A stretch of 64,000 nucleotides of DNA from Syngnathus acus (lineage: Eukaryota > Chordata > Actinopteri > Syngnathiformes > Syngnathidae). Where the stretch lies: assembly GCF_901709675.1 (NCBI RefSeq), contig NC_051087.1, forward strand, positions 15,509,067-15,573,066, given 5' to 3'. Below the pieces are notes generated by a model. The model was not told the DNA's origin. It did no database searches and saw only the letters and a program-made list of their open reading frames with translations. The translations under genes were made by a program, and so were the position numbers. This document shows, piece by piece, positions 1 through 10,616 of this stretch (the stretch's first letter is position 1; each line of letters opens with the position of its first letter).

Positions 1-105
1 CTTTCTGGGTTTCAGTCCACAGCGTGTTTAGGCTTGCCACCTTTCAGAGCTTTGTACAAGGGTTGCATGATTTGGGCAGCCCTGGGGAGAAAACAGTGGT
101 AGAAG

Positions 106-690
106 TTAACCATGGGTAGTGATGGACTCCACTTTTGACGGGAGAGGAACGATCCCGTCCTTCGTGACTCTGTGCCCCAGAAAGTCCATGGTGGAAAGGC
201 CGAACTTGCACTTGGCAGGATTGATGATGAGCCTGTGCCCTGTAAGGCGCTCAAACAGAGTGCGAAGGTGCGAAAGGTGCTCTGAAGGCGATGAACTGGC
301 CACCAGGATGTCGTAAAGGTATACAAACACGAAAGGCAGATCCCGTAACACGTAGTTCATGAGCCGCTGGAAAGTTTGAGCAGCATTTTTTAGCCCAAAT
401 GGTGTGCGCAGGAACTTAAACAAACCAAATGGTGTGATCACAGCTGTTTTTGGGATGTTGAGAGGGTGTACGGGCACCTGATGGTATCCCCTGATCAGGT
501 CCACCTTCGAGAAAATGACCTTGCCAGCCAGGTGCACGGAAAAATCCTGGATGTGGGGCACCGGGTAGAGTTCAGGCGTTGTCGTGTCGTTGAGCCACCG
601 GTAGTTCCCCGCAAGGGCGCCAGCCCCCTCCTGGTTTGGGGACGAGGTGCAGGGGGGAGGCCCAAGGACTGTTGGAGCGTCAAACAATCC
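106..690 (-). pseudogene. gypsy reverse transcriptase fragment, catalytic Asp lost
   Basis: About 193 residues of RT can be read: a YRWLND block, a KVDLIRGYHQVPVHP block, TPFGLFKFLRTPFGLKNA, and a FLGHRVTKDGI block after the palm. At about 311-325 the YxDD box reads Y-L-Y-D, so the first catalytic aspartate is tyrosine. The frame closes near 690 and upstream coding continues in other frames. Clear Ty3/gypsy RT, not functional. Confidence 0.85.
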
Positions 691-1089
691 CCAGGCGCTC
701 CATGGACTCGAACTCCATCTTGGCTACGGCAAGCTTGTTCGGCTTGAGGAGACGAGCGCGGGCGTATACGAGCGGGCCAGTGGTGTCAATGTGGTGCTCG
801 ACACCGTGCTTGGCTGTGGAAGAGGAGAAGGTGGGCCGGGACAGTGCTGGAACTCGGCGAGCAGGTGTTGGAAACCGTCTGTGACGGAGAGCAGGCTGGA
901 GAGGTGTACTGCACCAGAGTTGCTGAGCGCGCAGGCATAAGAACAGAAAGAGACGGCGGCGATCAAGCGCTGATTTTTAACGTCCACTAACAGTCCATAT
1001 GCACACAAAAAATCCGAACCCAAGTGCGGAACAGCGACCTTGGCCATCACAAAGTCCCAGCCAAAGCGCTGTCCCCCAAAACATAGTTC

Positions 1090-1270
1090 GACAGGCCTTG
1101 TGCCGTATGTATGGATAGGGCTTCCATTGGCAGCTTCCATTATGGGGGCCGTGGGTGTCCGCTACCATGTCCACCTGTGAAGCAGGCAGTAGACCCCGCT
1201 GCGCCACTGTGTCGCAGAGGAAACGTCGGCCGGAGATGGGGTCGTGGATGAAGAGCAGCCTGCCGGCATG
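1090..1270 (-). pseudogene. gypsy aspartic protease remnant
   Basis: Between gag and RT the minus strand reads R-R-F-L-C-D-T-V-A-Q at about 1190-1225. The usual retroviral-type protease active site is D-T/S-G-A, so the glycine is valine here. A downstream segment with YGTRPVELCFGGQRFGWDF and ADVAVPHLGSDFL-like blocks matches the protease-domain tail of fish gypsy elements. The frame changes inside the domain. Confidence 0.65.
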
Positions 1271-1278
1271 GCCGATGC

Positions 1279-1584
1279 TTACGGCTTGCTGTCACCGAGC
1301 CCCTGAAGAGAGAAAAGCCTACTGGCCCTCTCAGTGTCTGACAGTTCAAACGTCTTTAGTAAGTATTCCTTCAGAGACTCATACTTTCTTGTCAGAGGAC
1401 GTTTAAGAAGGCTCACCACCCTTGAAGCTGTAGAACTTCTGAGGGCAGACACCACGTAGTAGTATTTCGTTTCATCGGCGGCAATCTGACGTAAGGCAAG
1501 CTGTGCCTCAGTTTGAGCGAACCAGGCTGTAGCAGAAGATTCCCAGAACTCGGGGAGCTTAAGAGACACAGCGTTGGCGGTCAT
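1279..1584 (-). pseudogene. gypsy gag N-terminal fragment
   Basis: The likely start is the ATG at 1584 (M-T-A-N-A-V), downstream of the primer-binding-like region. The product contains LKLPEFWESSATAWFAQTEA and a YYYVVSAL block, the conserved core of gypsy gag in fish. It is cut at about 1279 by frame loss before the protease. An upstream in-frame ATG at 1611 lies in the leader and is less likely to be used. Confidence 0.75.
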
Positions 1585-1627
1585 GTCGATCTGGATACGT
1601 CCAGTAAACAAACGTCGGGGTCACCAG

Positions 1628-1812
1628 TGTGGAAGTTGCTTTAAAGGCGTAGAAAACGAGCCGAAAACTTCTCACATTCAGACTCTGTGAGCCGTGTTTA
1701 TTAACTGACTCTGTAACATCCAATGCGCATGACAGAAAATGCCGGCAACGGTAAACGTCACCAGAACTCTTAAAGGGGCCGCAACTATAAATTTAATCAG
1801 CGCGTCATAACA
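1628..1812 (-). repeat. LTR of the gypsy remnant (185 bp)
   Basis: On the minus strand it starts TGTTATGACG (from 1812) and ends TTCCACA (to 1628), giving the TG...CA ends of an LTR. It is followed at once by CTGGTGACCCCGACGTTTG, a tRNA primer-binding-like stretch. It contains a TATAAATTT box and an AATAAAC polyadenylation-like signal. The partner LTR is not in the window, so identity between LTRs cannot be tested. Confidence 0.7.
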
Positions 1813-2497
1813 TATAACAGAACACACAGATGATAAAATGAATTATGTCGTCCTTGGAGAAAGCACTACAAGGCACAGTATGCACAGTCGTGCACACATA
1901 CTGCAGGCAAAAATAGAGGCAGAAGGGAGAACTTTCTACTTGTGAAAACATTTTTGAAATGTCAAAAAAAAAAATTATCGCAACACATTATCTATTGAGG
2001 AATACAATCTTAGAGGTTCTAAAAAATCTAAAAGCTAACATGGAACCAGTGATAAGAGCAATACCATGTTACTCTTTTCAGGTCTGCATTTCCTTGCATA
2101 TGGGTCATTTGATTTTAACGCAATGTGACCACTGGTGCTGGCATATCCTGCAGCAGTTTCCAGGTGTGTTGTCCCAACTGTTAAACACACAGGATGGGAA
2201 GATACGTTACATCCTACTCATGCTCAGGACAAGTTAAATCAAATAGGGTTGGCTTCCAAAAAATTATTGTAGACATGCAGAAGCTATTCGCCATATTTGG
2301 GAAAACAATGTATTTGTACGACAATGAATAAAACCATGACAACCAGTCTGAATCTTCCCCATTCTTCTCCAGCTAGTCTTGCTGACCTGGTGTTCTTTTT
2401 GGTCGCCTGACTAAAGCTAAAGGACAATCTTGCCAAAAACCTTCTGCATCAGCACCACCTGCACAAAAATAGACAGCATCTACTTTTTTTTTTTTTT
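1813..2497. other. spacer, nothing recognised
   Basis: AT-rich sequence between the gypsy LTR and LINE copy 1. The only open frame (1959-2237 +) has no recognisable motif. A run of 15-17 T ends at 2497, directly before the LINE 5' end. Confidence 0.5.
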
Positions 2498-5400
2498 TTC
2501 CAAGATGGCGGCGCCCCAGTTGGCCGCGGCCGCTACGCGTCTCAGCAATCGACGAGGATATTCACAAAATATGTCGCCTAGGACACTACAAACAACACAA
2601 AGTTTAGTTTACCCATCCAGTAGAGTAGTGTACGATCGCCAGCGCCTGCTGGAGGTACGGTCATCGAGTGTTTTCGGACTCGTAGCCACAACTACCCTAG
2701 TCTGTTTGCGTAGCCTCGGAGTGCTTAGGGCGCTAGCCCCAGGAGCTCACGACGCAGCGGGCTCGCCGGGCAGCACACGCCGGAGGAGGAGTAAGCGTAG
2801 GCGGTGTGACCGGCGGCGAAAGCGCGGCTGTCGAGGTGGGCTAACGGCTAAGCTGAGAGCTAACCCCTACAAACCGCCGCTTCCATCCATCTTCCTCTCC
2901 AACGTCCGCTCACTGGATAATAAAATGGACCATCTAAAACTGGAACTCTCTTCAAAGAGGGAAGTTAGAAACTGCTGCGCTCTCATCCTGACGGAGACAT
3001 GGCTGAACTCATCAATGCCGGACAACGCCGTTAGCCTGGAGGGGCTCGCTACATTCCGCGCCGACAGAAACAGCGAGCTAAGCGGTAAATCCCGAGGAGG
3101 TGGGCTGTGTGTCTACATCAACAACAACTGGTGCAAAAATGCTAGATCTGTCGCCAGCTTCTGCTCTTCGGACATCGAGCTTTTGACTGTTAACTGCAGA
3201 CCCTTCTACCTGCCCAGAGAGTTTACTGTTGTTAGCATCACGGCTGTGTACGTGCCTCCTAGCGCTAACACTAAAGAGGCCATGAGGGTTCTCTATCGGA
3301 CAATCAGTGAGCTGCAATCCACGCACACAGAGGGGGTTTTCATCATTGCTGGGGACTTCAACCAGGCTAGCATGAAGACTATTCTCCCTCATTTTTACCA
3401 ACACGTGGATTTTCCAACTCGGGGAGAGAACACTCTGGACTTGGTTTACACCAATATAAAGGATGCATTCAGAGCAGCCCCCCGCCCCCACCTCGGCTCT
3501 TCAGACCACCTATCTGTTATGTTAACCCCTGCATACAGGCCCCTGCTGATCAGAGCAAAACCCACAGTGAAGCAGGTGAGGGTGTGGTCTGAGGGGGCCA
3601 TGGAGGCACTCCAGGACTGCTTTGAGTGCTCTGACTGGGACATGTTCAAATCAGCAGCAACATATGACAATCAGATCAACATTGATGAGTACGCCATGAC
3701 TGTGTCAGCCTACATCAACAAATGCTCCGAGGACGTCAGCACCACTAAGAACATCATCACCCGAGCCAACCAACGACCCTGGATGACTGAGGATGTACGT
3801 CATACGCTACGAGCACGGAACTCAGCCTTCAAGTCTGGCGACAAGGAGGCACTGAGGACAGCGAGAGCCAACTTGAACCGTGCCATCAGGCTAGCGAAGC
3901 GAAGCCACAGTCGGAAAATTCAGGATTTTTTCCACGACGCCAATAACACCAGGAGTATGTGGCAAGGCATACGGGCGATCACGGACTACAACTCACCCTC
4001 CCCCCCGGTGGGTGAGGTTGATGCTGACTTCCTAAATGGTCTAAATAACTTCTTTGGGCGTTTTGAGGCACTAAACAGCACTCCGGCAGTTAAAACTGTT
4101 CCCCACCAGGAAGAGGAGGCCCTCTGCCTTGACTCAGCCGACGTGTGGAAGACTCTGAGAAGAGTCAACCCACGTAAGGCCCCAGGCCCCGACAACATAC
4201 CTGGGCGGGTGTTCAAGGAATGTGCAGGCCAGCTGGCTGGTGTCATCACAGACATTTTTAACATCTCGCTGGACCAAGCCAAAGTGCCAGTGTGCTTCAA
4301 GGCTGCCTCCATCATTCCGGTGCCGAAGAAACCTCAAATCACCTCATGGAATGACTACAGACCTGTGGCACTGACTCCCATCATGATGAAGTGCTTCGAA
4401 AGGCTGCTCAAAGATTACATCGTCTCCAGACTCCCCCCAACATTCGATCCGTTCCAGTTTGCCTACCGGCAGAACCGCTCCACTGAGGATGCCATCTCCT
4501 CCGTTCTTCACCTGAGCCTGGCTCACCTGGAGGAGAGGAACACCCACGTGCGGTTGCTGTTCCTGGACTTCAGCTCAGCGTTTAACACCATCATTCCACA
4601 ACATCTGGTGGAAAAACTGGAACACCTGGGCTTCAGCACCCCCCTTCGGAACTGGCTGCTAGACTTCCTCACCAACAGACCTCAGTCAGTCCGGGTCGGA
4701 CAGAACACCTCAGATGTCATCACCCTCAGCACAGGCTCCCCTCAGGGCTGCGTCCTGAGCCCCCTGCTGTTCACCCTGATGACACACGACTGCGCCCCCA
4801 GGTTCACCACCAATCACATCGTGAAGTTTGCAGACGACACAACGGTGGTGGGCCTCATCAGGGACAACAACGACCTGGACTACAGAGAGGAGGTGGAGCA
4901 GTTGGTGGGCTGGTGCAGAGAAAATAGCCTGATCCTGAATGTGGAGAAGACGAAGGAGATCATCGTCGACTTCAGGAAGAACCAGCCTCACCACGCTCCA
5001 CTGATCATCAACAGCTCAGCTGTGGAGGTGGTCAGCAGCACTAAATTCCTGGGAGTCCACATCACAGACGACCTCACCTGGACTGTGAACACCACAACAC
5101 TGGTCAAGAGGGCACAGAAGCGCTTGTACTTCCTGCGGAGGATGAGGAGAGCCCACCTGCCCCCACCCATCATGAGGACGTTCTACCGAAGCACCATAGA
5201 GAGCATTCTGACAAGCTGTCTCTCGGTGTGGTGTGGAGGTTGCAGCGCCTCCGATTGGAAGAACCTGAGGAGAGTGGTGAGGACAGCAGAGAGGATCATC
5301 GTGGCTCCTCTTCCCTCCATTCAGGATTTGTCATCCCAGCGCTGCGTGTCCCGAGCCCGAAATATTATCAGTGACCCATCACACCCCCACCATGGACTGT

Positions 5401-5751
5401 TCTCCCTGCTGCCCTCTGGGAAGAGGTTTCGCAGCATCCGCTGCAGGTCCACCAGGTTCTGCAATAGTTTTTTCCCTGCTGTCGTCAGACTGTTGAACAT
5501 TCAAACGTAGCATTCCTCTGCACACTTGTAAATACTGCTTTTGTCTCCTGCACTGTTCACATACTTTATCACTGCTGCACTTTGTACTTTATAATTATCT
5601 TATTTCATATTTTCATATAGAATGTCACTTTTTTTAACCAGCCGAAATACCTCTACATTGTTGAAAGCCGTATGCAACGAAATTTCGTTTTGTACACACC
5701 TAGTGTTGACAAAATGACAATAAAGTTCTGTCTAAGTCTAAGTCTAAGTCT
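2498..5751 (+). mobile_element. full-length LINE copy 1 (L2/Rex1-related, jockey superclade)
   Basis: A single-ORF non-LTR retrotransposon. The 5' boundary is set by comparison with copy 2 (minus strand, to 17128): both begin at TTCCAAGATGGCGGCG and the upstream flanks differ. The 3' UTR contains TGACAATAAAGTTCTG and ends in a short (AAGTCT)n tail. No clear target duplication was seen. An AP endonuclease plus RT of this type fits the L2/Rex1/CR1 group; the exact clade is not certain. Confidence 0.9.
2505..5510 (+). CDS. LINE endonuclease/reverse transcriptase, intact ORF
   Basis: The chosen start is the ATG at 2505 (context AAGATGG), which copy 2 shares; an in-frame ATG at 2430 lies in flanking DNA. 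It encodes 1001 aa. Order: basic N-terminal stretch (R/K-rich near residues 95-120); AP-like endonuclease from about 130 (NVRSLDNKMDHL, TETWLNSSMPD, GGGLCVYIN, IAGDFNQAS, SDHLSVML); RT at about 580-820 (NDYRPVALTPIMMKCFERLL, FQFAYRQNRSTEDAI, LFLDFSSAFNTI, GSPQGCVLSPLLF, FADDTTVVGLI with the catalytic DD); then a C-terminal region ending LPSGKRFRSIRCRSTRF...FFPAVVRLLN. There is no stop or frameshift, so activity is possible but unproven. Differences from copy 2 are about five amino acids. Confidence 0.92.
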   Translation: MAAPQLAAAATRLSNRRGYSQNMSPRTLQTTQSLVYPSSRVVYDRQRLLEVRSSSVFGLVATTTLVCLRSLGVLRALAPGAHDAAGSPGSTRRRRSKRRRCDRRRKRGCRGGLTAKLRANPYKPPLPSIFLSNVRSLDNKMDHLKLELSSKREVRNCCALILTETWLNSSMPDNAVSLEGLATFRADRNSELSGKSRGGGLCVYINNNWCKNARSVASFCSSDIELLTVNCRPFYLPREFTVVSITAVYVPPSANTKEAMRVLYRTISELQSTHTEGVFIIAGDFNQASMKTILPHFYQHVDFPTRGENTLDLVYTNIKDAFRAAPRPHLGSSDHLSVMLTPAYRPLLIRAKPTVKQVRVWSEGAMEALQDCFECSDWDMFKSAATYDNQINIDEYAMTVSAYINKCSEDVSTTKNIITRANQRPWMTEDVRHTLRARNSAFKSGDKEALRTARANLNRAIRLAKRSHSRKIQDFFHDANNTRSMWQGIRAITDYNSPSPPVGEVDADFLNGLNNFFGRFEALNSTPAVKTVPHQEEEALCLDSADVWKTLRRVNPRKAPGPDNIPGRVFKECAGQLAGVITDIFNISLDQAKVPVCFKAASIIPVPKKPQITSWNDYRPVALTPIMMKCFERLLKDYIVSRLPPTFDPFQFAYRQNRSTEDAISSVLHLSLAHLEERNTHVRLLFLDFSSAFNTIIPQHLVEKLEHLGFSTPLRNWLLDFLTNRPQSVRVGQNTSDVITLSTGSPQGCVLSPLLFTLMTHDCAPRFTTNHIVKFADDTTVVGLIRDNNDLDYREEVEQLVGWCRENSLILNVEKTKEIIVDFRKNQPHHAPLIINSSAVEVVSSTKFLGVHITDDLTWTVNTTTLVKRAQKRLYFLRRMRRAHLPPPIMRTFYRSTIESILTSCLSVWCGGCSASDWKNLRRVVRTAERIIVAPLPSIQDLSSQRCVSRARNIISDPSHPHHGLFSLLPSGKRFRSIRCRSTRFCNSFFPAVVRLLNIQT

Positions 5752-6434
5752 ACTCCCTCTCGCACAAGATGGTTCCCCCTGCCACTGCTCTCAGCTGCCT
5801 TTTTCATATCGGCCATCTTAGTTTGAGGTCATCCACCACCTCTTGAATGTTTTTGTGCCACTCAAACACTTATGAAACCAACATCAACATCTCCATAAAT
5901 CTCTCGATGAAGTTTGAGACAATTTGATTTGGTATGTTTGGTTGTGTAACAAAGTTTACCAGCATCGATTTCACAAATTAATAAAAAGTGCAGAGTAACT
6001 CAAGAGAACAATCAGTCTAATCATTTTCAATATTACAGCCAAATAGTGTCAAGATTTCGCACAAACTTGTCACATAAGCAAAATGGATAGAGAAGATTCA
6101 ACGCCTGAGTGTTATACAAGAAAGACAAACACGAGGAAGAGTCAGTCTTGATTCTATTGAATGACAATAAGCTTGTGAAACTGTGCCTCCGTATCCATGC
6201 ATGACCTTCTAAGAAGATTTTCTGGCAGGGTCTTAGTGAACACATACAGTACAAGTCGAGCGGAACCTATGTTCTGTTCCACCACCACAAGTGATTTGTA
6301 TGCCTATAGTTCTGGAATACACCACTTTCCAGCCTTTGCACCAATTCAGCATATTTGGCCCTCTTATGTTCGTTGGCCTCCTCCAATCGATCTTCCGAGG
6401 TGACTGTAAACTATATCTACTATTGTATATATAT
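5752..6434. other. spacer, nothing recognised
   Basis: Unique-looking AT-rich DNA between the LINE tail and the hAT MITE. The small open frames have no motif. Confidence 0.5.
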
Positions 6435-6841
6435 TAGAGCTGAAACGAATCGAATAATTCGAATAATTCGATTAGAAAGTTGCATCGATTACATTTACTC
6501 TGCCTCGAGGATTCGTTTACTCCAACTAAGCTGAAAAAATGCGTGCCCGGAACTATGTACACGTGGAGTATGTTTCCGCGTATGTTTCAGTATAACCTTT
6601 AATTTACGCAGGTATTTTATGTTTGCACTTTTAATGGTCATGTAAACAGCCTTTACAATGTTACAATGTTGGTTGTGCAGTAAAGGATACATACAAGCGT
6701 ACAACATCTTGAGTAATGTTTTTATTTTCTAAAAAAAAAAAAAAAACTGAAAAAAGCATGATTTATCCAGTTACTCGATTAATCGATGTAAATAGTCACT
6801 AAATTACTCGAATACAAAAATAATCAATCGCTGCACCCCTA
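6435..6841. mobile_element. hAT-type MITE, 407 bp
   Basis: Left end TAGAGCTGAAACGAATCGAA and right end (reverse complement) TAGGGGTGCAGCGATTGATT are imperfect terminal inverted repeats. The subterminal parts are rich in ATTCGAATAATTCGATT-like palindromes. Flanking 8-mers are ATATATAT (left) and ATACATAT (right), 7 of 8 identical, the 8-bp duplication size of hAT. No coding capacity. Confidence 0.75.
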
Positions 6842-7650
6842 ATACATATAGTGCAATCAATTGTGAAAATACACAACCAAATATATCCGTGCTCATTTCT
6901 GAAAATGCCTGTGAGCAAGCTGTTCAAACTACCATACATGGTTTACCATACTAATAACAGTGAGAGCTTATTTAGACAATTACACCTCCACACAGTCCAT
7001 CATCTGGGAGCTTGGCTGGGTGAGGATTGCTCAGAAGATACAAAAGCCATGTCAAAGGAAGCGGAGTTGGTATTGTACATTGTTGGCTCTGTAAATCAAC
7101 AAAAAAATAACACTAAACGAAAATCCAACCTTCTTCAGGTGTCAGAGCCTCTGATGTATGAGCTGCAGGCACGTATACAAAACCCAGGGAAGTGCAGTCA
7201 ATGTACGCAAGTGAGGCACTTCTGACCCCACTGCAGCCCGGAGATGAGGTTTCCTTGGGTTTGTGGTCACTGAATACTTGATTCATCAATGGAATCATCA
7301 ACAGGATAATCAATTATAAAAAGATTAGTTTGTGAAAGCCCTAGATTTACCACATATATATTGCACATGCTGAAGTTCTAACAGTCTGTTTAAAATATTT
7401 GATAAATGTCTGTGACATATTACTTCACTCTCACCACCAGAAAAGCAACTCAAAGTACATCAAACCCAGCTGTTGTGGACGTGCAGACTTAGCCGCCATC
7501 TCGAACTGAGAAGGAGCCTCATGAAATGTGCCTATCTTTGCAAAGAGACCAGACCTTTTCATTTGTCATCATCATAACAAAGAACAGACCCAAGAACCAA
7601 GGTGAGTTAGTCAGCAATATGTGGACCAAAAAAAATTGTGTCTTTTACAG
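6842..7650. other. spacer with a possible single hAT end
   Basis: Near 7270-7345 the sequence AATCAATTATAAAAAGATTA followed by TTTGTGAAAGCCCTAG resembles the end of another hAT non-autonomous family, but no partner end was found. The open frame 6851-7225 has no recognisable domain. Confidence 0.35.
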
Positions 7651-8218
7651 CAGCAATCTCCAACCGTTTTAGCATTATGGACCAGATAATTGTCAAATAA
7701 TATTTTCATGGACTGGCTTTTAAGGTGTAGCGGATCAATACAACAAAATGAAGTGATACGACCGGCATGAAAATGGTATTGTGGTGCCGAAGGAAAGGAA
7801 ACGTAGGAGGTGTGTTGCAAAAGACTATTAAACATACTCGTAAAACGGGGAATAGAAAGAACAAGAACGCAAGTGTGTTACCACATTCCCAACACATCCT
7901 TCAGCTCTTAGTTCCATGGGTGAATTCTGTATGCGAACATCACAGTATAATATAGTAATAAACGTAAATCCACTGTATACTTCTATGCAACTTTGTTAGC
8001 AGCATCCTCATAACGTCACACCCACAACATAAAACATGAGTAACGTGATGTTATATTCATGTCACCGAGGTGTAGGAGAGAATCTGGTCCATTTTTTTAA
8101 ATAAAAGATTGTCCAGTCTCAGATAAATACAAATGAAATAATGCAAGTTATTTATTCTTTCTTGTGTGGCTCGGTACCAACTGATCCACGGACCGGTCCG
8201 CGGCCCGTGGACCACTGT
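7651..8218. mobile_element. hAT non-autonomous element (CCAACC / GGACCACTG ends)
   Basis: The left end CAGCAATCTCCAACCG and right end GGCCCGTGGACCACTG correspond to the familiar fish hAT-N family whose ends read CAGTGGTCCCCAACC and its complement. The interior has the expected GGACCAGATAATTGTCAAAT, GGCTTTTAAGGTGTAGCGGA and CGGACCGGTCCGCGG blocks. The target duplication is not clear, so this is an older, mutated copy. Confidence 0.65.
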
Positions 8219-8977
8219 TCAACAATTATTATAAACTCACGACACATTTATGAAATCAGCGTTTCACAAACTTTATTGAGCCAAGGCACTCATTTTACGT
8301 TAGAAAAATCAGCACATCACCAAACCAAAATGTCACACAAAGTAAGTATACTGAAATACAGTAGCATAATAATGATCTCGTGTCAGTTTACTCAACTTAT
8401 TAACTCAGTATGAAATCGTGTTAGATTGAACACTCACAGAAAGCCATGACTTATTCTGTTGTATAAATGGCATCAGGTGCATACATCTGTTTATTGTAAA
8501 GTGGTGCCTTGAGGTACTAGTGCTTTGATTTAAACAAGTTTGTCAAGATACCAGCAATCGCTTTGTCGTCAGATATAGAAAATTCAGATCTCCACTGCCA
8601 GATGGCAGCAGCAAAGTCCACAAGATCTGGCAACCATCAATTGCATCAATTGCTTTCCATGCAATGGAAGGGCACTATTAGTTGGTCGCAGATTAAAGCA
8701 CTAATTATGTTAGTTAAGCAACCAAAAAAAGACACCACAGAAGAACTAGGAAGGACATTACATTAGGTACAGCTGTGTTTTTGTGTTTATAGGTTATGTG
8801 GAGCGCTAATCTCAATACTGTACTGTTGAGTGCATTTTATTCCTATGAAAAAGCATTCAAAAAATAATAATCTTTTGTGTTTATATGCTAGAGTAGAACA
8901 AACTAATTGCAATTCCATTCATTTCAACATTGAAAGACAAGAAATATGAGCGTTTTGTTGTAGAAGCAGGCCTGTAG
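8219..8977. other. spacer, nothing recognised
   Basis: AT-rich DNA between the hAT element and pogo-like element A; no motif-bearing ORF. Confidence 0.5.
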
Positions 8978-9222
8978 TACCGTAAATTCCGGACTATAAA
9001 CCGCACCGGATTATAAACCGCACCAGCTAAAATTGGGGGATATTTCAGTTTTTTTCTTATATAAGCCGCACCGGACTATAAGCCGCACGTGCACACGCGT
9101 TTTTTACAAAGAAAGACCGTTCACAGAAAGCCTTTTTAAAATTTTAATAACATACTTTAACATGTCTTTCTAAACATTGCCTGTGACGCAGCAGTAGTAC
9201 CGCAGCAACACGGAAGTGTGCA

Positions 9223-9382
9223 CGCGAGTTATTAACAAAGAAAGACTGGACACAGAAAGCTTTTTTAAAGTTTTAATAACATACCTTAACATTTCTTTCC
9301 AACGCGAGTTATTAACAAAGAAAGACTGGACACAGAAAGCTTTTTTAAAGTTTTAATAACATACCTTAACATTTCTTTCCAA
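9223..9382. repeat. 80-bp tandem duplication inside pogo-like copy A
   Basis: The block starting CGCGAGTTATTAACAAAG at 9223 recurs at 9303, a spacing of 80 bp, almost without mismatches. A more diverged version lies just before it (about 9095-9175). Recent duplication within the element. Confidence 0.8.
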
Positions 9383-9572
9383 ACACTGCCCGTGCCGCGG
9401 CAGTAATACCGCAGCAACACGGAAGTAACACAAGACTAATAGGGCTGGATTAAAAAAAACATACCCGGTAAAAGTCACTGAGACGCGGCGGTAACACAGC
9501 AGCAACACGGTAGTACAGCACCAACAGGGCTCGTTAAGAAACATACCAGTAAAAGTAAAAAAAGAGCTTCAT

Positions 9573-9902
9573 CGTCTTCATCTTCCTCCTGTGCACTGAA
9601 ACCATCGAAGTCTTCCTCCTCAGCGTCCGATTGGAATAGCGTTAGATATCCTTCGCCTCACACTTTCTCAGTCTCTCTTTCGTCGTCGCTTTTATGCATT
9701 TCTTCGAGTGTGATGAGGGTCTGTTCATGCTAATTTTATTCATGCACGAAGCGCTAAATTACATTAAACTAGCGAGCGACACGTATAGCTCCAGAGTAGA
9801 CGGGACCACGAAATAAAGAAAAGGGTGACGCAAGACAATGTCATCAACATCGACTGCCTTTAGCTTAAAAGCGGCATCATATGCATTTCTTTTGTCCCCC
9901 AT
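9573..9902 (-). pseudogene. internally deleted pogo-like transposase
   Basis: The ATG at 9902 opens a peptide typical of the Brinker/CENP-B-type helix-turn-helix at the N-terminus of pogo-like transposases (KRxxYxxxFKLxxV). The frame leaves this homology near 9845. An acidic tail with the E-E-D-F-D-G-F block appears at about 9640-9580. The DDE catalytic core is absent. Copy D keeps the same two ends of the same protein. Confidence 0.6.
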
Positions 9903-10093
9903 AATGACGGTTTGTGTATAAAAGCTCCCTTTCAGTAATGTCCGTCTTGATCTCGTTCTGTCTCTTCTTCATGTGAATTATACGCCTATCAAAACACAAA
10001 CTAGCACGTCTTCTTCGGCGCATTATCTCTTCTTCGTCTGTCTCTTCTTATCTCCCTACCGTTGCCATGGTGATACTTAGTGTTGGCAAAGCT

Positions 10094-10616
10094 TCAGGGG
10101 AAGTCGCTTCCATCGTAGATGATGGGCTTTTCCATGGTCAGATGATAGAAGACTTTCTTGGAGATAAATCGTGAGAAGGAGTTGCCGAAGATGAGCGCGT
10201 AGGTTCCCGGCCGACGCACTTTTAGCTGTCCCTGAATGGTCTCTGTGAGAATTGCAGCGCGTCAGTGGAATGAGAACCTTTGATCGCTCCAATTGATCAT
10301 CAGCATTTTCCCGGTAAACCACACTAAAGGAAATGCTTTTTGGTTCCGAAGAAAACATCCAGCCGATGCTCGGCCCCGCGTCAGCCACCGCAACGGTCAC
10401 CACGCTGTAACAGCTGAATTTGATGAAGAGCTCCCGCGAGCCGTTGCCAAACTGGGAAATATCCTCGATGCTGAGCGGGACGGCCATCGTGAGTTCTCCG
10501 GACTTGAGAAGGTTGATTTCCGAATCCTGTACAGTGGCAACGTTCTCCTCTGGCTCGTCAGGGGCTAATTCTCCTACGCCTATATTCAGGGATCCGGATG
10601 GCCTTTGCTCGTGCTC
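10094..10616 (-). pseudogene. FYCO1-like C-terminal (GOLD domain) gene fragment, frameshifted
   Basis: The minus strand reads open from about 10616 to 10246: an acidic linker, then AVPLSIEDISQFGNGSRELF, a WMFSSEPKSISFSVVYREN block and [12 protein letters not shown]. Near 10240-10246 one base is missing. In the next frame it continues [17 protein letters not shown], then [15 protein letters not shown], then IIYDGSDFP and a TGA stop at 10096-10094. From memory this is the C-terminus of FYCO1 (autophagy adaptor; GOLD domain), ending at the native position. A splice-acceptor-like TTTGAGGCAG precedes it. It lies wholly inside the transposon, between its right TIR and the transposase ATG. FYCO1 could not be checked against a database. 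Confidence 0.7.

Larger units (their letters stand above)
1..1611 (-). mobile_element. Ty3/gypsy retrotransposon remnant (LTR, gag, protease, RT; runs off left edge)
   Basis: Read on the minus strand the order is LTR (1812-1628), primer-binding-like site, gag, protease, reverse transcriptase, which is the Ty3/gypsy order. The pol 3' end and the second LTR lie outside the window. Coding pieces sit in different frames and carry changes at catalytic sites, so the copy is dead. Family assignment rests on RT and gag similarity by eye. Confidence 0.85.

Noticed and set aside
1959-2237. Small host gene exon
   Set aside because: No splice-site-bounded conserved motif; sequence is AT-rich with no recognisable domain.
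3078-5173. Minus-strand ORFs across LINE copy 1 (and mirror ORFs over copy 2)
   Set aside because: Shadows of the LINE coding frame; identical in both copies because the DNA is nearly identical.
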